The position numbers and the translations under genes are program-made. Below the pieces are notes generated by a model. That model was not told where the DNA came from, did not search any database, and saw only the letters and a list, made by a program, of their open reading frames with translations. Below, in pieces: positions 10,349 to 17,801 of a DNA stretch of 64,000 bases. The stretch's first letter is position 1. Each line of letters starts with the position of its first letter. Origin of the DNA: JBGVSA01 sp047605765 (GTDB lineage Bacteria; Pseudomonadota; Gammaproteobacteria; Burkholderiales; Rhodocyclaceae); NCBI GenBank assembly GCA_047605765.1, contig JASGFB010000001.1, positions 41,366 through 105,365 on the forward strand, written 5' to 3'.

Positions 10349-11381
10349 GAGCGGCTCTCCTTTGAACGGACTGACCTTCCACGACGGCGCTCGGAAACAT
10401 GTGCTGCTCTGGCGCGCGCGCGGGGTTGCGGATGGTGTCGAGCAGCAGCGAGGCCGCCATCGTCGCCATCTGGTGTTCGGGACGTTGGATGCATGTGATC
10501 GGCGGCGACAGGACCTCGGCCCATTCCGGCGTACCAACGATGACAAACGAATAGTCATGGGGCCAGCGGATGCCCTTGCGCTGGAAATACTGCAACGCCC
10601 CCTTGGCAATGTCGTGGTGTCCGAAGACCACCCCCGTGACGGGGGTCCCGGCCAGTTCGGCGGCCATGTGTGCGCCACAGCTCTCGGCTAGCTCGCCGGT
10701 CAGCACAAGCTCATCCTCGATGGGGATGCCGTACTCGCGCAGCGCGGCCCGGTAACCGTCCTCGCGTTCGCGCACGTTGGGGATCGGCGAATCCCAGGCC
10801 AGGAATGCGATGTGGCGATGGCCGGCTTCCAGCAGATGCAGCGTAGCCAGGTAGGCGGATTGGGCGTTGTCGTGGCCGACGAAGTTATGGTCGATGACGG
10901 CATCCGGCACCGAACGTTCGAGGACCACGCAGGGGATGTGCTGCTTCTGCAGCAGCGTGAGGTTGTCCACCTCCGACAAGGCCGGGCTGAGGATGCAGCC
11001 GTCGATACGCTGGGCGATGAGGCGCTGGATGATCTCTCTTTCCTGCTCGGGGTCTTCATCGCTGTTGCACAGCATCACGACGTATCCCTGCTCACGCGCC
11101 AGAGCCACGATCTCGACGCACATGCGCGTGAAGAAGGTATTGCCGAACTGGGCCACCACCACCGCCAGGACCTTTTTCTGCTTGCCCTTGATGCTGCTGG
11201 CAGCGGCGTTCTTCACATAGCCGACGGCCTGCGCAGCCTGGATGACCCGCTCGCGCAACTCCGGCCGGATGTAGCGCTTTTCATTGCTGAGCACATACGA
11301 GACCGTCGTCGTGGAGGTCTTGGCCACTCTGGCGACATCTCGAATTGTTGCCGTCCTGGGCGCTTTCAAGTCTTTGGTCAT
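10341..11381 (-). CDS. LacI-family transcriptional regulator of the tct/oxidoreductase operon
   Basis: A 346-residue LacI/PurR-type regulator. The N-terminal helix-turn-helix TIRDVARVAKTSTTTVSYVLS and hinge are followed by a periplasmic-binding-like effector domain (about residues 65-340). Start ATG 11381 is set by alignment of the HTH near the N-terminus; the frame is open upstream but not coding-like. It is the first gene of the operon lacI-oxidoreductase-oxidoreductase-Bug-tctB-tctA, and operator-like sites lie just before it, so autoregulation is likely. The effector is presumably the imported compound or its oxidation product. Confidence 0.92.
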   Translation of the reverse strand: MTKDLKAPRTATIRDVARVAKTSTTTVSYVLSNEKRYIRPELRERVIQAAQAVGYVKNAAASSIKGKQKKVLAVVVAQFGNTFFTRMCVEIVALAREQGYVVMLCNSDEDPEQEREIIQRLIAQRIDGCILSPALSEVDNLTLLQKQHIPCVVLERSVPDAVIDHNFVGHDNAQSAYLATLHLLEAGHRHIAFLAWDSPIPNVREREDGYRAALREYGIPIEDELVLTGELAESCGAHMAAELAGTPVTGVVFGHHDIAKGALQYFQRKGIRWPHDYSFVIVGTPEWAEVLSPPITCIQRPEHQMATMAASLLLDTIRNPARAPEQHMFPSAVVEGQSVQRRAARE

Positions 11382-11398
11382 GCGGCTCAGTGAGTAGG

Positions 11399-11412
11399 TG
11401 CAAACGATTACA
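11399..11412. promoter_or_regulatory. LacI-family operator, proximal half of a pair
   Basis: TGCAAACGATTACA is a two-fold symmetric site with a central CG, 10 of 14 positions palindromic, about 18 bases upstream of the lacI start. It is centred 31 bases from a second site. Confidence 0.6.
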
Positions 11413-11429
11413 TATCGCGATGTGCAACA

Positions 11430-11443
11430 TGCAAACGTTTCCA
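11430..11443. promoter_or_regulatory. LacI-family operator, distal half of a pair
   Basis: TGCAAACGTTTCCA fits the LacI/PurR-type pattern TGNAAACGTTTNCA exactly. The 31-base spacing to the proximal site is about three helical turns, placing both dimers on one DNA face. Confidence 0.65.
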
Positions 11444-11812
11444 CATCGAGGCGTAGAAGAGAAAAGAATGTGCATAGCCTACTCCCAGCCGTGCGCACCT
11501 TGTCAATACGGAGAATTCCGTTCGCTGCCCACTTTCGACGCACGTCAACCGCCAGGTGCACCAATAAATCAGGGTCAGATTGGAACGTTTCGCGCCGAAA
11601 GCCGATCCGACGCACGGGGGCGGCCTTGCGCCGGCCTGGCCGCCGACCGCCCCCAGCACGCCTCGCTCCGCGTCGACCGATGCGCCCGCTGCAATCTGGC
11701 GCATGGCGCACGGCGACTTCCCCGACCTGTCGCCCGGAAACCAGTAAGATGGCGTTCCGCGACTAGGCTTTTGTCATTTTGCCGCCCGATAGAGGCGGCC
11801 CGTGGAGGCTCT

Positions 11813-12898
11813 GTGGCTCATCCGAACAACAAGAACCCGTGGTGGACCTGGCTGATGCCCGTCCTGGCCTGGGGTGCGATGCTGATTCCCGCGTCTTACG
11901 CCAGCGGCCCGCTGTACGTGACCCTGGCGGCAACCCTGCTGGGCGCCACCGTGTTCTCCGCCGTGCATCATGCCGAGGTCGTGGCTCATCGCATCGGCGA
12001 ACCGTTCGGTACCCTGGTGCTGGCGGTGGCCGTCACCGTCATCGAAGTAGCGCTGATCGTGTCGGTGATGCTCAGCGGCGGCGATGACAAGGCGGCGCTG
12101 GCGCGCGACACCGTCTTCTCGGCCATCATGATCGTGTGCACCGGCATCGTCGGCCTGTGCCTGCTAATCGGTGGGCTGCGCCACCGCGAACAGGATTTCC
12201 ATCTGCAGGGCGCCACCGCCGCCATGGCAGCCCTGGCTGCCCTGTCGGTGTTGTCGCTGGTGCTGCCCAATTATTCGAATTCCGTGCCCGGCCCGGTGTG
12301 GTCGCCGCCGCAGTTGGCATTCGCCGGGGTCGCCGCGCTGGTGCTGTATGGCACCTTCGTGTTCGTGCAGACCATCCGCCATCGCGATTACTTCCTGCCG
12401 GCGGGCACCAGCGACGAAGCCGCCCACGCCGCGCCGCCCACAGTGGCGCAGGCCTGGGGGAGCCTCGGCCTGTTGCTGGTATGTCTGGTGGCGGTGGTCG
12501 GCCTGGCGAAAAAGCTGTCGCCGTTCATTGAAACGGCCATTGTCGATGCCGGCGCGCCACCGGCGGTGGTGGGGATCGTCATCGCGGCGCTGGTGCTGCT
12601 GCCGGAAGGCCTGGCGGCGGCGCGCGCGGCGCACGGCAATCGACTGCAGACCAGCCTTAATCTGGCGCTCGGCTCGGCGCTGGCCAGCATCGGCCTGACC
12701 ATTCCGACGGTGGCGGTCATTTTCATCGCGACCGGCCGCCCGCTGGTACTCGGTCTGGATGGCAAGGAAACCGTGCTGCTCGCCCTCACCCTGCTGGTCA
12801 GCACCATCACGCTGAGCACCGGCCGCACGACCATCTTCCAGGGCACGGTGCACCTGGTGATCTTCGCCGCCTTCCTGTTCCTGTCGATCTTCCCCTGA
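11813..12898 (+). CDS. chaA: ChaA-type Ca2+(Na+)/H+ antiporter
   Basis: A 361-residue membrane protein with about eleven helices, matching the length of E. coli ChaA (366). Two alpha-repeat-like segments carry the conserved acidic ion-binding motifs: AVAVTVIEVALIVSVML in the first half and ALVLLPEGLAAARAA in the second. The family exchanges cytoplasmic cations for protons. The start is GTG 11813 with GGAGG four to five bases upstream. It converges with the ferritin-like gene with only 7 bases between stops, and no terminator is visible there. Confidence 0.88.
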   Translation: MAHPNNKNPWWTWLMPVLAWGAMLIPASYASGPLYVTLAATLLGATVFSAVHHAEVVAHRIGEPFGTLVLAVAVTVIEVALIVSVMLSGGDDKAALARDTVFSAIMIVCTGIVGLCLLIGGLRHREQDFHLQGATAAMAALAALSVLSLVLPNYSNSVPGPVWSPPQLAFAGVAALVLYGTFVFVQTIRHRDYFLPAGTSDEAAHAAPPTVAQAWGSLGLLLVCLVAVVGLAKKLSPFIETAIVDAGAPPAVVGIVIAALVLLPEGLAAARAAHGNRLQTSLNLALGSALASIGLTIPTVAVIFIATGRPLVLGLDGKETVLLALTLLVSTITLSTGRTTIFQGTVHLVIFAAFLFLSIFP

Positions 12899-12905
12899 CC
12901 GGCCG

Positions 12906-13730
12906 TCAGCGCAGGATCAGGCGTTCCACCACGAAGGCCAGCGGCGTTTGCACCGCCGCCAGGGCGGGCGGCAGATGCAGCGGCTTGAGCAGCATCTTGA
13001 CGGCCTGTCGCACCGGATACTGCCGCCGCACGCGGCGATTGACGCGGGCCAGCAGTTCCTTGAAGGCCGCGCCGTCGCGCAACGCGCCGCGATGCGCCTG
13101 GTGAAAGGCGTGCCACAGACCGATCTCGGCGTCGCTGTTGCGTGCCTCGATCAGGCGACGTCCCACCGCGGCCACGATGCGCCGCCGACTGTTGTGCTCA
13201 GACGCGTTGTAACGGTTGAAGTAACGATAGAAATACTTGTAATGCCGCACTTCGTCGGCACGGATGTGGGTCACCAGCTCTTGCAAAACGGGCTCATCAG
13301 TCAGAGCGTGGATGGCCCGGTAGAACGTCGAGGTGCCCGTTTCGACGACGCAGCGAGCGACCATCTCCAGGCCGCGACTGGGTTCGAATTCATCGACTGT
13401 GCACAGCAACGAGTATTCGGCGAAGAACGCATCATAGGCAGCCTGCCAGTCGAATTCGGGCCACACATGCTTGACGTATTCGCGCAGGGCACGGCCGTGC
13501 TGGATTTCTTCCTGTTCCCACTGCTGCGAAAGCCATGCCACCACCTCGGCGTCGCCACTGAAGTATTCGGCCAGGTTTGAAGCGTAGGTATCGGAAGCTA
13601 TTTCGATGAACGATGACGCCGCCAGGAGGTACAGCATATCGGCGTCATGACGGATGCGTTGGAGATCAACGCGGGAGAAATCCAGATCTTCGACTCGCCA
13701 GGGTAGATCGGCGGGACCATTACCGAGCAC
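12906..13730 (-). CDS. Ferritin-like diiron domain protein
   Basis: A 274-residue mostly helical protein. Carboxylate-bridged diiron motifs are spaced as in ferritin-like and acyl-ACP-desaturase-like proteins: SFIEIASD (about residue 40), WEQEEIQHGRAL (about 70-82), EMVARCVVETGT (about 125) and HIRADEVRHYKYF (about 160). They supply E, ExxH, E and ExxH ligands. The C-terminus is basic. GTG 13730 is favoured because GGAGG lies eight bases before it; ATG 13745 is the alternative. The substrate or oxidase activity cannot be assigned. The neighbourhood (oxyR and two small proteins) makes an oxidative-stress role possible but unproven. Confidence 0.75.
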   Translation of the reverse strand: MLGNGPADLPWRVEDLDFSRVDLQRIRHDADMLYLLAASSFIEIASDTYASNLAEYFSGDAEVVAWLSQQWEQEEIQHGRALREYVKHVWPEFDWQAAYDAFFAEYSLLCTVDEFEPSRGLEMVARCVVETGTSTFYRAIHALTDEPVLQELVTHIRADEVRHYKYFYRYFNRYNASEHNSRRRIVAAVGRRLIEARNSDAEIGLWHAFHQAHRGALRDGAAFKELLARVNRRVRRQYPVRQAVKMLLKPLHLPPALAAVQTPLAFVVERLILR

Positions 13731-13893
13731 GGCATCATCCTCCATCCATGCCCGCGATGCGGGCTAACCATTCGGTCGTACTGCGACTTTGTCCGTGGAA
13801 CTGCCCGACAGTTTCACACGTTTGTCAAAATCACAGCATAGGACGGAGGAGGACGCGCGCGCTCATTTCCTCATGAAATAAGGGCCGGCGCGT

Positions 13894-14094
13894 TCAGGCG
13901 AGTGGCCACCAGGGGGCGTGGGGCACACGCATGTCATGCGGCGACTCGGGCGTTATCGCCGGCGTCGGCTGTGCCCGTAACTCGTCGAGATAACCACCTC
14001 GTTCGCGCTCATCGGCGCTGATGAACACCTTGTGCGCGTCATACGAGGCTTGGGCCACATGACCGTGGATATCGGGCGTGTCGTGTAGAGCCAT
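13894..14094 (-). CDS. Small hypothetical protein, ERERxG family member 1
   Basis: A 66-residue protein beginning MALHDTPDIHGHVAQ, with AGGAG seven bases before ATG 14094. Residues about 26-40 (SADERERGGYLDEL) match a stretch in the small gene 326 bases upstream (GAEERERAGFLAEL). No signal peptide or membrane segment is seen and the C-terminus is proline-rich. I do not recognise a family. The strong ribosome site and the shared core support a real gene. Confidence 0.55.
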   Translation of the reverse strand: MALHDTPDIHGHVAQASYDAHKVFISADERERGGYLDELRAQPTPAITPESPHDMRVPHAPWWPLA

Positions 14095-14419
14095 GATGCA
14101 TCTCCTGTGCAAACCACCGCTCAATCGCGGCGTGACAATTCACTTTACGGCTCGACTGGAGACCTTTTGCATCAGGGTTTGCGCCAGCTTTTGAATAAAA
14201 ATTCTTATGCGTCGATAAATCGCGAGACTCGGGTAAACCGAAACGACGCGATGCGCGTTTTATCTGACTGTGGGGAGGCGAAATATTGCCCTGGACGGGC
14301 GAGACACATGCCATAGGCATGCTGGGGAAAAACCCGTTTGAAACTTTTCCTGCAATGTGTGTCAATGGATAAGGCCCGCCCCGTGGCGGGCCTCACACCA
14401 TTAACCGTCACATCACAGA
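14095..14419. other. Intergenic region between the two small ERERxG genes
   Basis: A 325-base region with lower GC than its surroundings in its centre (about 14185-14250). It should contain the promoter of the downstream small gene. Apart from a GC-rich hairpin at 14373-14392, I see no clear motif. Confidence 0.5.
14373..14392 (-). terminator. Probable hairpin terminator of the second small gene
   Basis: GGCCCGCC-CCGT-GGCGGGCC forms a perfect 8-bp stem with a tetraloop 27 bases beyond the stop at 14420. Only a weak T-rich tract follows on the minus strand. Confidence 0.5.
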
Positions 14420-14605
14420 TCACGCCATGTTGAACAGCATGTAGCGTGCGACTTGGGATTCAGCGTTTTGCAGGCCGTGCTCACCCGGCATGGCATCGCT
14501 GACGTGGGTCAGTTCAGCCAGGAAACCTGCGCGTTCACGCTCTTCAGCGCCTTCGTACGGACGACGGGTAACAACGTGGTCGAAGAAGTTGAAAGTCGGA
14601 GCCAT
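14420..14605 (-). CDS. Small hypothetical protein, ERERxG family member 2
   Basis: A 61-residue protein, MAPTFNFFDHVVTRR..., with the core GAEERERAGFLAEL shared with the small gene downstream. It is preceded by a GAAAGG-type ribosome site and a plausible sigma-70 promoter (14663-14692), and followed by a hairpin, so it looks like a free-standing single-gene unit. No signal peptide or membrane helix is seen. Function unknown. Confidence 0.6.
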   Translation of the reverse strand: MAPTFNFFDHVVTRRPYEGAEERERAGFLAELTHVSDAMPGEHGLQNAESQVARYMLFNMA

Positions 14606-14662
14606 GATCAGTGCCTTTCGTGACGATTGGTTAATGTTCTGTACGCGTTGTGCGTAGCACCA

Positions 14663-14692
14663 ATACTACGTAGGCACAGGTCCGCAGACCAA
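14663..14692 (-). promoter_or_regulatory. Candidate sigma-70 promoter of the small ERERxG gene 2
   Basis: On the minus strand TTGGTC (14687-14692) and TAGTAT (14663-14668) are separated by 18 bases, about 60 bases upstream of the start codon. Confidence 0.4.
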
Positions 14693-14905
14693 TTCGAGTG
14701 TTTGATTTTTCGATAAGCGCGTTTTAATAAGGGCATCAAAAATTAATGAATGCGCTTATTAAGCGTGCTTTTTATTATTTATTTTCAATGGATTGCAGAC
14801 ACCCACCAACAGCAGCTGTCCGGTGACGCGCAAGACTCGGTCCCATCGAGCCCCGCCAAAAGGGTGTTTGAATTTTTGAATGGGCGGATAAGAATGATTT
14901 GAACA

Positions 14906-14929
14906 TTGCGCCGCCCTACGGCGGCGCAA
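14906..14929 (-). terminator. Hairpin downstream of oxyR
   Basis: TTGCGCCGCC and GGCGGCGCAA form a perfect 10-bp stem around a 4-base loop, immediately after the oxyR stop. No uninterrupted T run follows on the minus strand. Confidence 0.6.
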
Positions 14930-14936
14930 CATCGAT

Positions 14937-15851
14937 TCAGCCTACCGGCGTAACACCTGCGAGCGCGCTTTCGAGAATGCAGGCACGCAGCAAATCAATG
15001 ACCTTGGTGCGCGGATAGGTCACGCGCCAGGCCAGAGCCACGCGGCGGCTCGGCTCCGGCGCGGCGAATTTGCGCGAAACGACCAGCTCATTGGTGGCGC
15101 TTTGCGAATCGGCGGCCGAACTGGGCAACACGGTGACGCCCAGCCCCGTCGCCACCATCAGACGGATGGTTTCGAGTGAGCTGCCTTCGAGCGTTTTTTG
15201 CAGGCCAGTGCCATGCGCGCAACGCGGGCAGGCTTCCAGCACCTGGTCGCGGAAGCAATTGCCCGAGCCCAACAGCAGCAGGGGTTCTTCTTGCAGCGTG
15301 GCGGCGGAGATCTCGTCGTGCTCGGCCCACGGGTGCGAGGACGGCATGAGCACCCTGAAAGGCTCGTCGTACACCGGCTGCGTGACGATCCCCGGCTCGG
15401 TGAAGGGCAAGGCCAGGATGGCGACGTCGATGTCGCCCTTCTTGAGCCCCTCGGCCAGCCGGCTGGTGTAGTTTTCCTGGATCATCAAGGGCATGCGCGG
15501 CGCGCGCTGTGCGATCTTGGGGATCAGCGAAGGCAGCAGGTACGGCCCGATGGTATAGATGACCCCCAGACGCAGCGGCCCGGCCAGAGGGTCACGCCCG
15601 GCTTCGGCTATGTCGCGCACCTGCGAGGCTTCGCGCAGCACCCGCTCGGCCTGGGCGACGATCTGGCGTCCGATTTCGGTCACTTTGACGTCGGCGGCGC
15701 TGCGTTCGAACAGCAGTACACCGAGTTGCTCTTCGAGCTTCTTGACCGCCACCGAAAGCGTGGGCTGGCTGACGTGGCACTTTTCGGCGGCGTGGCCAAA
15801 GTGACGTTCTTGTGCCAGAGCGACGATATATCGCAGGTCGGTAAGGGTCAT
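14937..15851 (-). CDS. oxyR: Hydrogen-peroxide sensor and LysR-type regulator OxyR
   Basis: A 304-residue LysR-type protein with an N-terminal winged HTH (HFGHAAEKCHVSQPTLSVAVKKLE) and an effector domain. The redox cysteines fall exactly at positions 199 and 208 (GSGNCFRDQVLEAC), the numbering of E. coli OxyR, where they form the peroxide-induced disulfide. This separates it from ordinary LysR proteins. It is expected to control peroxide defence genes; none of the classical targets (katG, ahpC, dps) lies in the window. It is transcribed away from the Do-family protease gene, with 305 bases between the starts. Confidence 0.95.
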   Translation of the reverse strand: MTLTDLRYIVALAQERHFGHAAEKCHVSQPTLSVAVKKLEEQLGVLLFERSAADVKVTEIGRQIVAQAERVLREASQVRDIAEAGRDPLAGPLRLGVIYTIGPYLLPSLIPKIAQRAPRMPLMIQENYTSRLAEGLKKGDIDVAILALPFTEPGIVTQPVYDEPFRVLMPSSHPWAEHDEISAATLQEEPLLLLGSGNCFRDQVLEACPRCAHGTGLQKTLEGSSLETIRLMVATGLGVTVLPSSAADSQSATNELVVSRKFAAPEPSRRVALAWRVTYPRTKVIDLLRACILESALAGVTPVG

Positions 15852-16156
15852 CGTCTGTCTCCGTGTGCCGGCCTCGGCGTGTGGCCCGGCCGAAAACGCG
15901 ATTGTATGACGCTATCGCGACCGACGTTTGACGCAGGTTGACCTTTTGCTGCAACTCATACTATTCGCACGTACGAACAAAGGGAAAGCGCCACTTGAAA
16001 AGCGTCATTGCCGCCGCCATGTGCCAATCGCGCCAGCTTTTGTAATGCTTTGTAATGACTGGGAACGGCGAAAAATCTGCCTCGGTCACAGTGCCACATG
16101 TAAGGCCTCGTGGCCCGTTCGACATAGACATGAAATTAATGGTCAGGAGCTTGTTT
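15852..16156. other. Divergent intergenic region between oxyR and the Do-family protease
   Basis: A 305-base region that must hold both promoters. Visible structure: TTCGCACGTACGAA, a near-palindrome at about 15963-15976, and a 10-base-period direct repeat at 16039-16057. No gene is supported. Confidence 0.5.
16042..16056 (+). promoter_or_regulatory. CpxR-like direct repeat upstream of the Do protease
   Basis: GTAAT-N5-GTAAT resembles the CpxR box GTAAA-N5-GTAAA and lies about 100 bases upstream of the start of a Do-family protease, a CpxR target in enterobacteria. It could equally serve another OmpR-type regulator. Motif match only. Confidence 0.3.
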
Positions 16157-17644
16157 ATGGAGTGGTCATTTTCGCGCACGGCGCTCATCGCGGGCGTCGC
16201 AGCGCTTGCCTTTACCGGCTGTCTGGACAATTCCGGCATCAGCACCTCGCATGCGGCCAGCAGCGCATCGACAGTGGCGGCCGCCAGCGGCCCTGTCACG
16301 GTGACGCCATCGGCGCGCCCCGCCCTGCCCGACTTCAGCGCGCTGGTCGAGCAAGTCGGCCCGGCGGTGGTCAACATCCGCGTCACCAGCGTGTCCAATC
16401 CCGGCGAGGATGAAGATACCGCCATGGAAGAAGACCCGTTCTACGACTTCTTCCGCCGCTTCGGCATGCCCGTGCCGAATATGCCGCGCGGGCAGGCGCA
16501 GCCGCGCATCAGCCAGGGCGAAGGCTCGGGCTTCATCGTCAGCGGCGATGGCTACGTGCTGACCAATGCGCACGTGGTGGCCGACGCCACCGACGTGACG
16601 GTCAAGCTCACCGACAAGCGTGAATTCAAGGCCAAGGTGATCGGCAGCGACAGCCGCACCGACGTGGCGCTCATCAAGATCGACGCCAGCGGCCTGCCGT
16701 TCGTGCGCATGGGTGACGCGCAAAAGTCCAAGGTCGGCGAATGGGTGGTGGCCGTGGGCTCGCCCTTCGGCTTCGAAAATACGGTCACCGCCGGCATCAT
16801 CAGCGCCAAGGCGCGCCGCCTGCCGGACGAAACCTTCGTGCCGTTCCTGCAGACCGACGTGGCCATCAACCCGGGCAATTCCGGCGGTCCGCTGTTCAAC
16901 CTGAACGGCGAAGTCATCGGCATCAATTCGCAGATCTATTCGCGCTCCGGCGGCTTCATGGGCATTTCGTTCGCCATCCCCATCGACGTGGCGATGAAGG
17001 TCAAGGACCAGTTGCAGAAGTACGGCAAGGTCTCGCGCGGCAAGCTGGGCGTGGGTATCCAGAGCATCAGCAAGGAAATGGCCGCATCCTTTGGCCTGCA
17101 AGGTGCCGACGGCGCGCTGGTTAACTCGGTCGAACCGGGCAGCCCAGCCGACAAGGCCGGCATCAGAGAAGGCGACATCGTGCTCCAGGTGGATGGCAAC
17201 AAGGTCGACGATTCCGCCGATCTGGCCCGCGTCATCGGCGAGCGCCATCCGGGCGACACGGTCAAGCTCAGAATCTGGCGCGACAAGGCTTCGCGCGATG
17301 TCAGCGTCAAACTCGTCGAGCAGGCCACCGACACCGCCGCCGCCAAGTCCGAAGCACAACCCGGCAAGGGGCAATCGGCCGGCAAACTGGGATTGACGCT
17401 GCGGCCGCTGCGCAGCGACGAAGCGCGTCAGCTTGATCTGCCAGGCGGGCTGGTCATCCAGCGCGCCACCGGCGCGGCCGCCAAGGCCGGCCTGCAAAGC
17501 GGCGATGTGATCGTGTCGGTGAGCGGGCAGCGCATCACCTCGCCTGATCAGTTCCAACGCCTGGTCGAACAAGCGGGCAAGAACGTGCCGCTGCTGGTGC
17601 AGCGCGGCACCGTTCGGCAATACGTGGTGATCACATTGAACTAA
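16157..17644 (+). CDS. Do-family (DegP/DegQ-like) periplasmic serine protease
   Basis: A 495-residue envelope protease. Start ATG 16157 has AGGAG seven bases upstream. A hydrophobic leader ends in LAFTGC with a possible lipid-accepting Cys22; an alternative signal peptidase I site (SHA-AS) follows. The trypsin-like domain has the full triad: His139 (TNAHVV), Asp169 (RTDVALIKI) and Ser242 (NPGNSGGP). Two PDZ domains occupy about residues 280-375 and 395-490. The family degrades misfolded periplasmic proteins. A strong terminator follows. The closest named relatives would be DegQ/MucD; I cannot choose between them. Confidence 0.92.
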   Translation: MEWSFSRTALIAGVAALAFTGCLDNSGISTSHAASSASTVAAASGPVTVTPSARPALPDFSALVEQVGPAVVNIRVTSVSNPGEDEDTAMEEDPFYDFFRRFGMPVPNMPRGQAQPRISQGEGSGFIVSGDGYVLTNAHVVADATDVTVKLTDKREFKAKVIGSDSRTDVALIKIDASGLPFVRMGDAQKSKVGEWVVAVGSPFGFENTVTAGIISAKARRLPDETFVPFLQTDVAINPGNSGGPLFNLNGEVIGINSQIYSRSGGFMGISFAIPIDVAMKVKDQLQKYGKVSRGKLGVGIQSISKEMAASFGLQGADGALVNSVEPGSPADKAGIREGDIVLQVDGNKVDDSADLARVIGERHPGDTVKLRIWRDKASRDVSVKLVEQATDTAAAKSEAQPGKGQSAGKLGLTLRPLRSDEARQLDLPGGLVIQRATGAAAKAGLQSGDVIVSVSGQRITSPDQFQRLVEQAGKNVPLLVQRGTVRQYVVITLN

Positions 17645-17724
17645 GTTCGCGGGGAGCGACTCTCACCTGAGCAGCGTGTCCCTTGCTCGCTGCTTGGTTT
17701 TTCCTCGAAAGCAATATCTTGTCA

Positions 17725-17753
17725 GGGGGCATCCGCTGGATGCCCCCTTTTTT
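17725..17753 (+). terminator. Intrinsic terminator of the Do-family protease gene
   Basis: A perfect 10-bp stem (GGGGGCATCC with GGATGCCCCC) around GCT, followed by six T residues, 80 bases after the stop. Confidence 0.93.
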
Positions 17754-17801
17754 ATGCGCGCCGCCACGCTCCAGCGCCATGGCGCGGCCCCGCGTATGGG
17801 C

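Larger units (their letters stand above)
11382..11812. other. Divergent intergenic region between lacI and the chaA-like gene
   Basis: A 431-base region without a credible gene. The lacI-proximal 65 bases hold two operator-like sites and a near-palindrome around CGCG (11411-11424). The middle part is GC-rich with no clear motif. GGAGG lies just before the chaA-like GTG start. Confidence 0.6.
14606..14936. other. AT-rich intergenic region between the small gene and oxyR
   Basis: A 331-base gap. It contains the promoter of the small gene near 14663-14692, a markedly AT-rich stretch at about 14697-14790 and the hairpin downstream of oxyR. No further coding sequence is supported. Confidence 0.5.
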
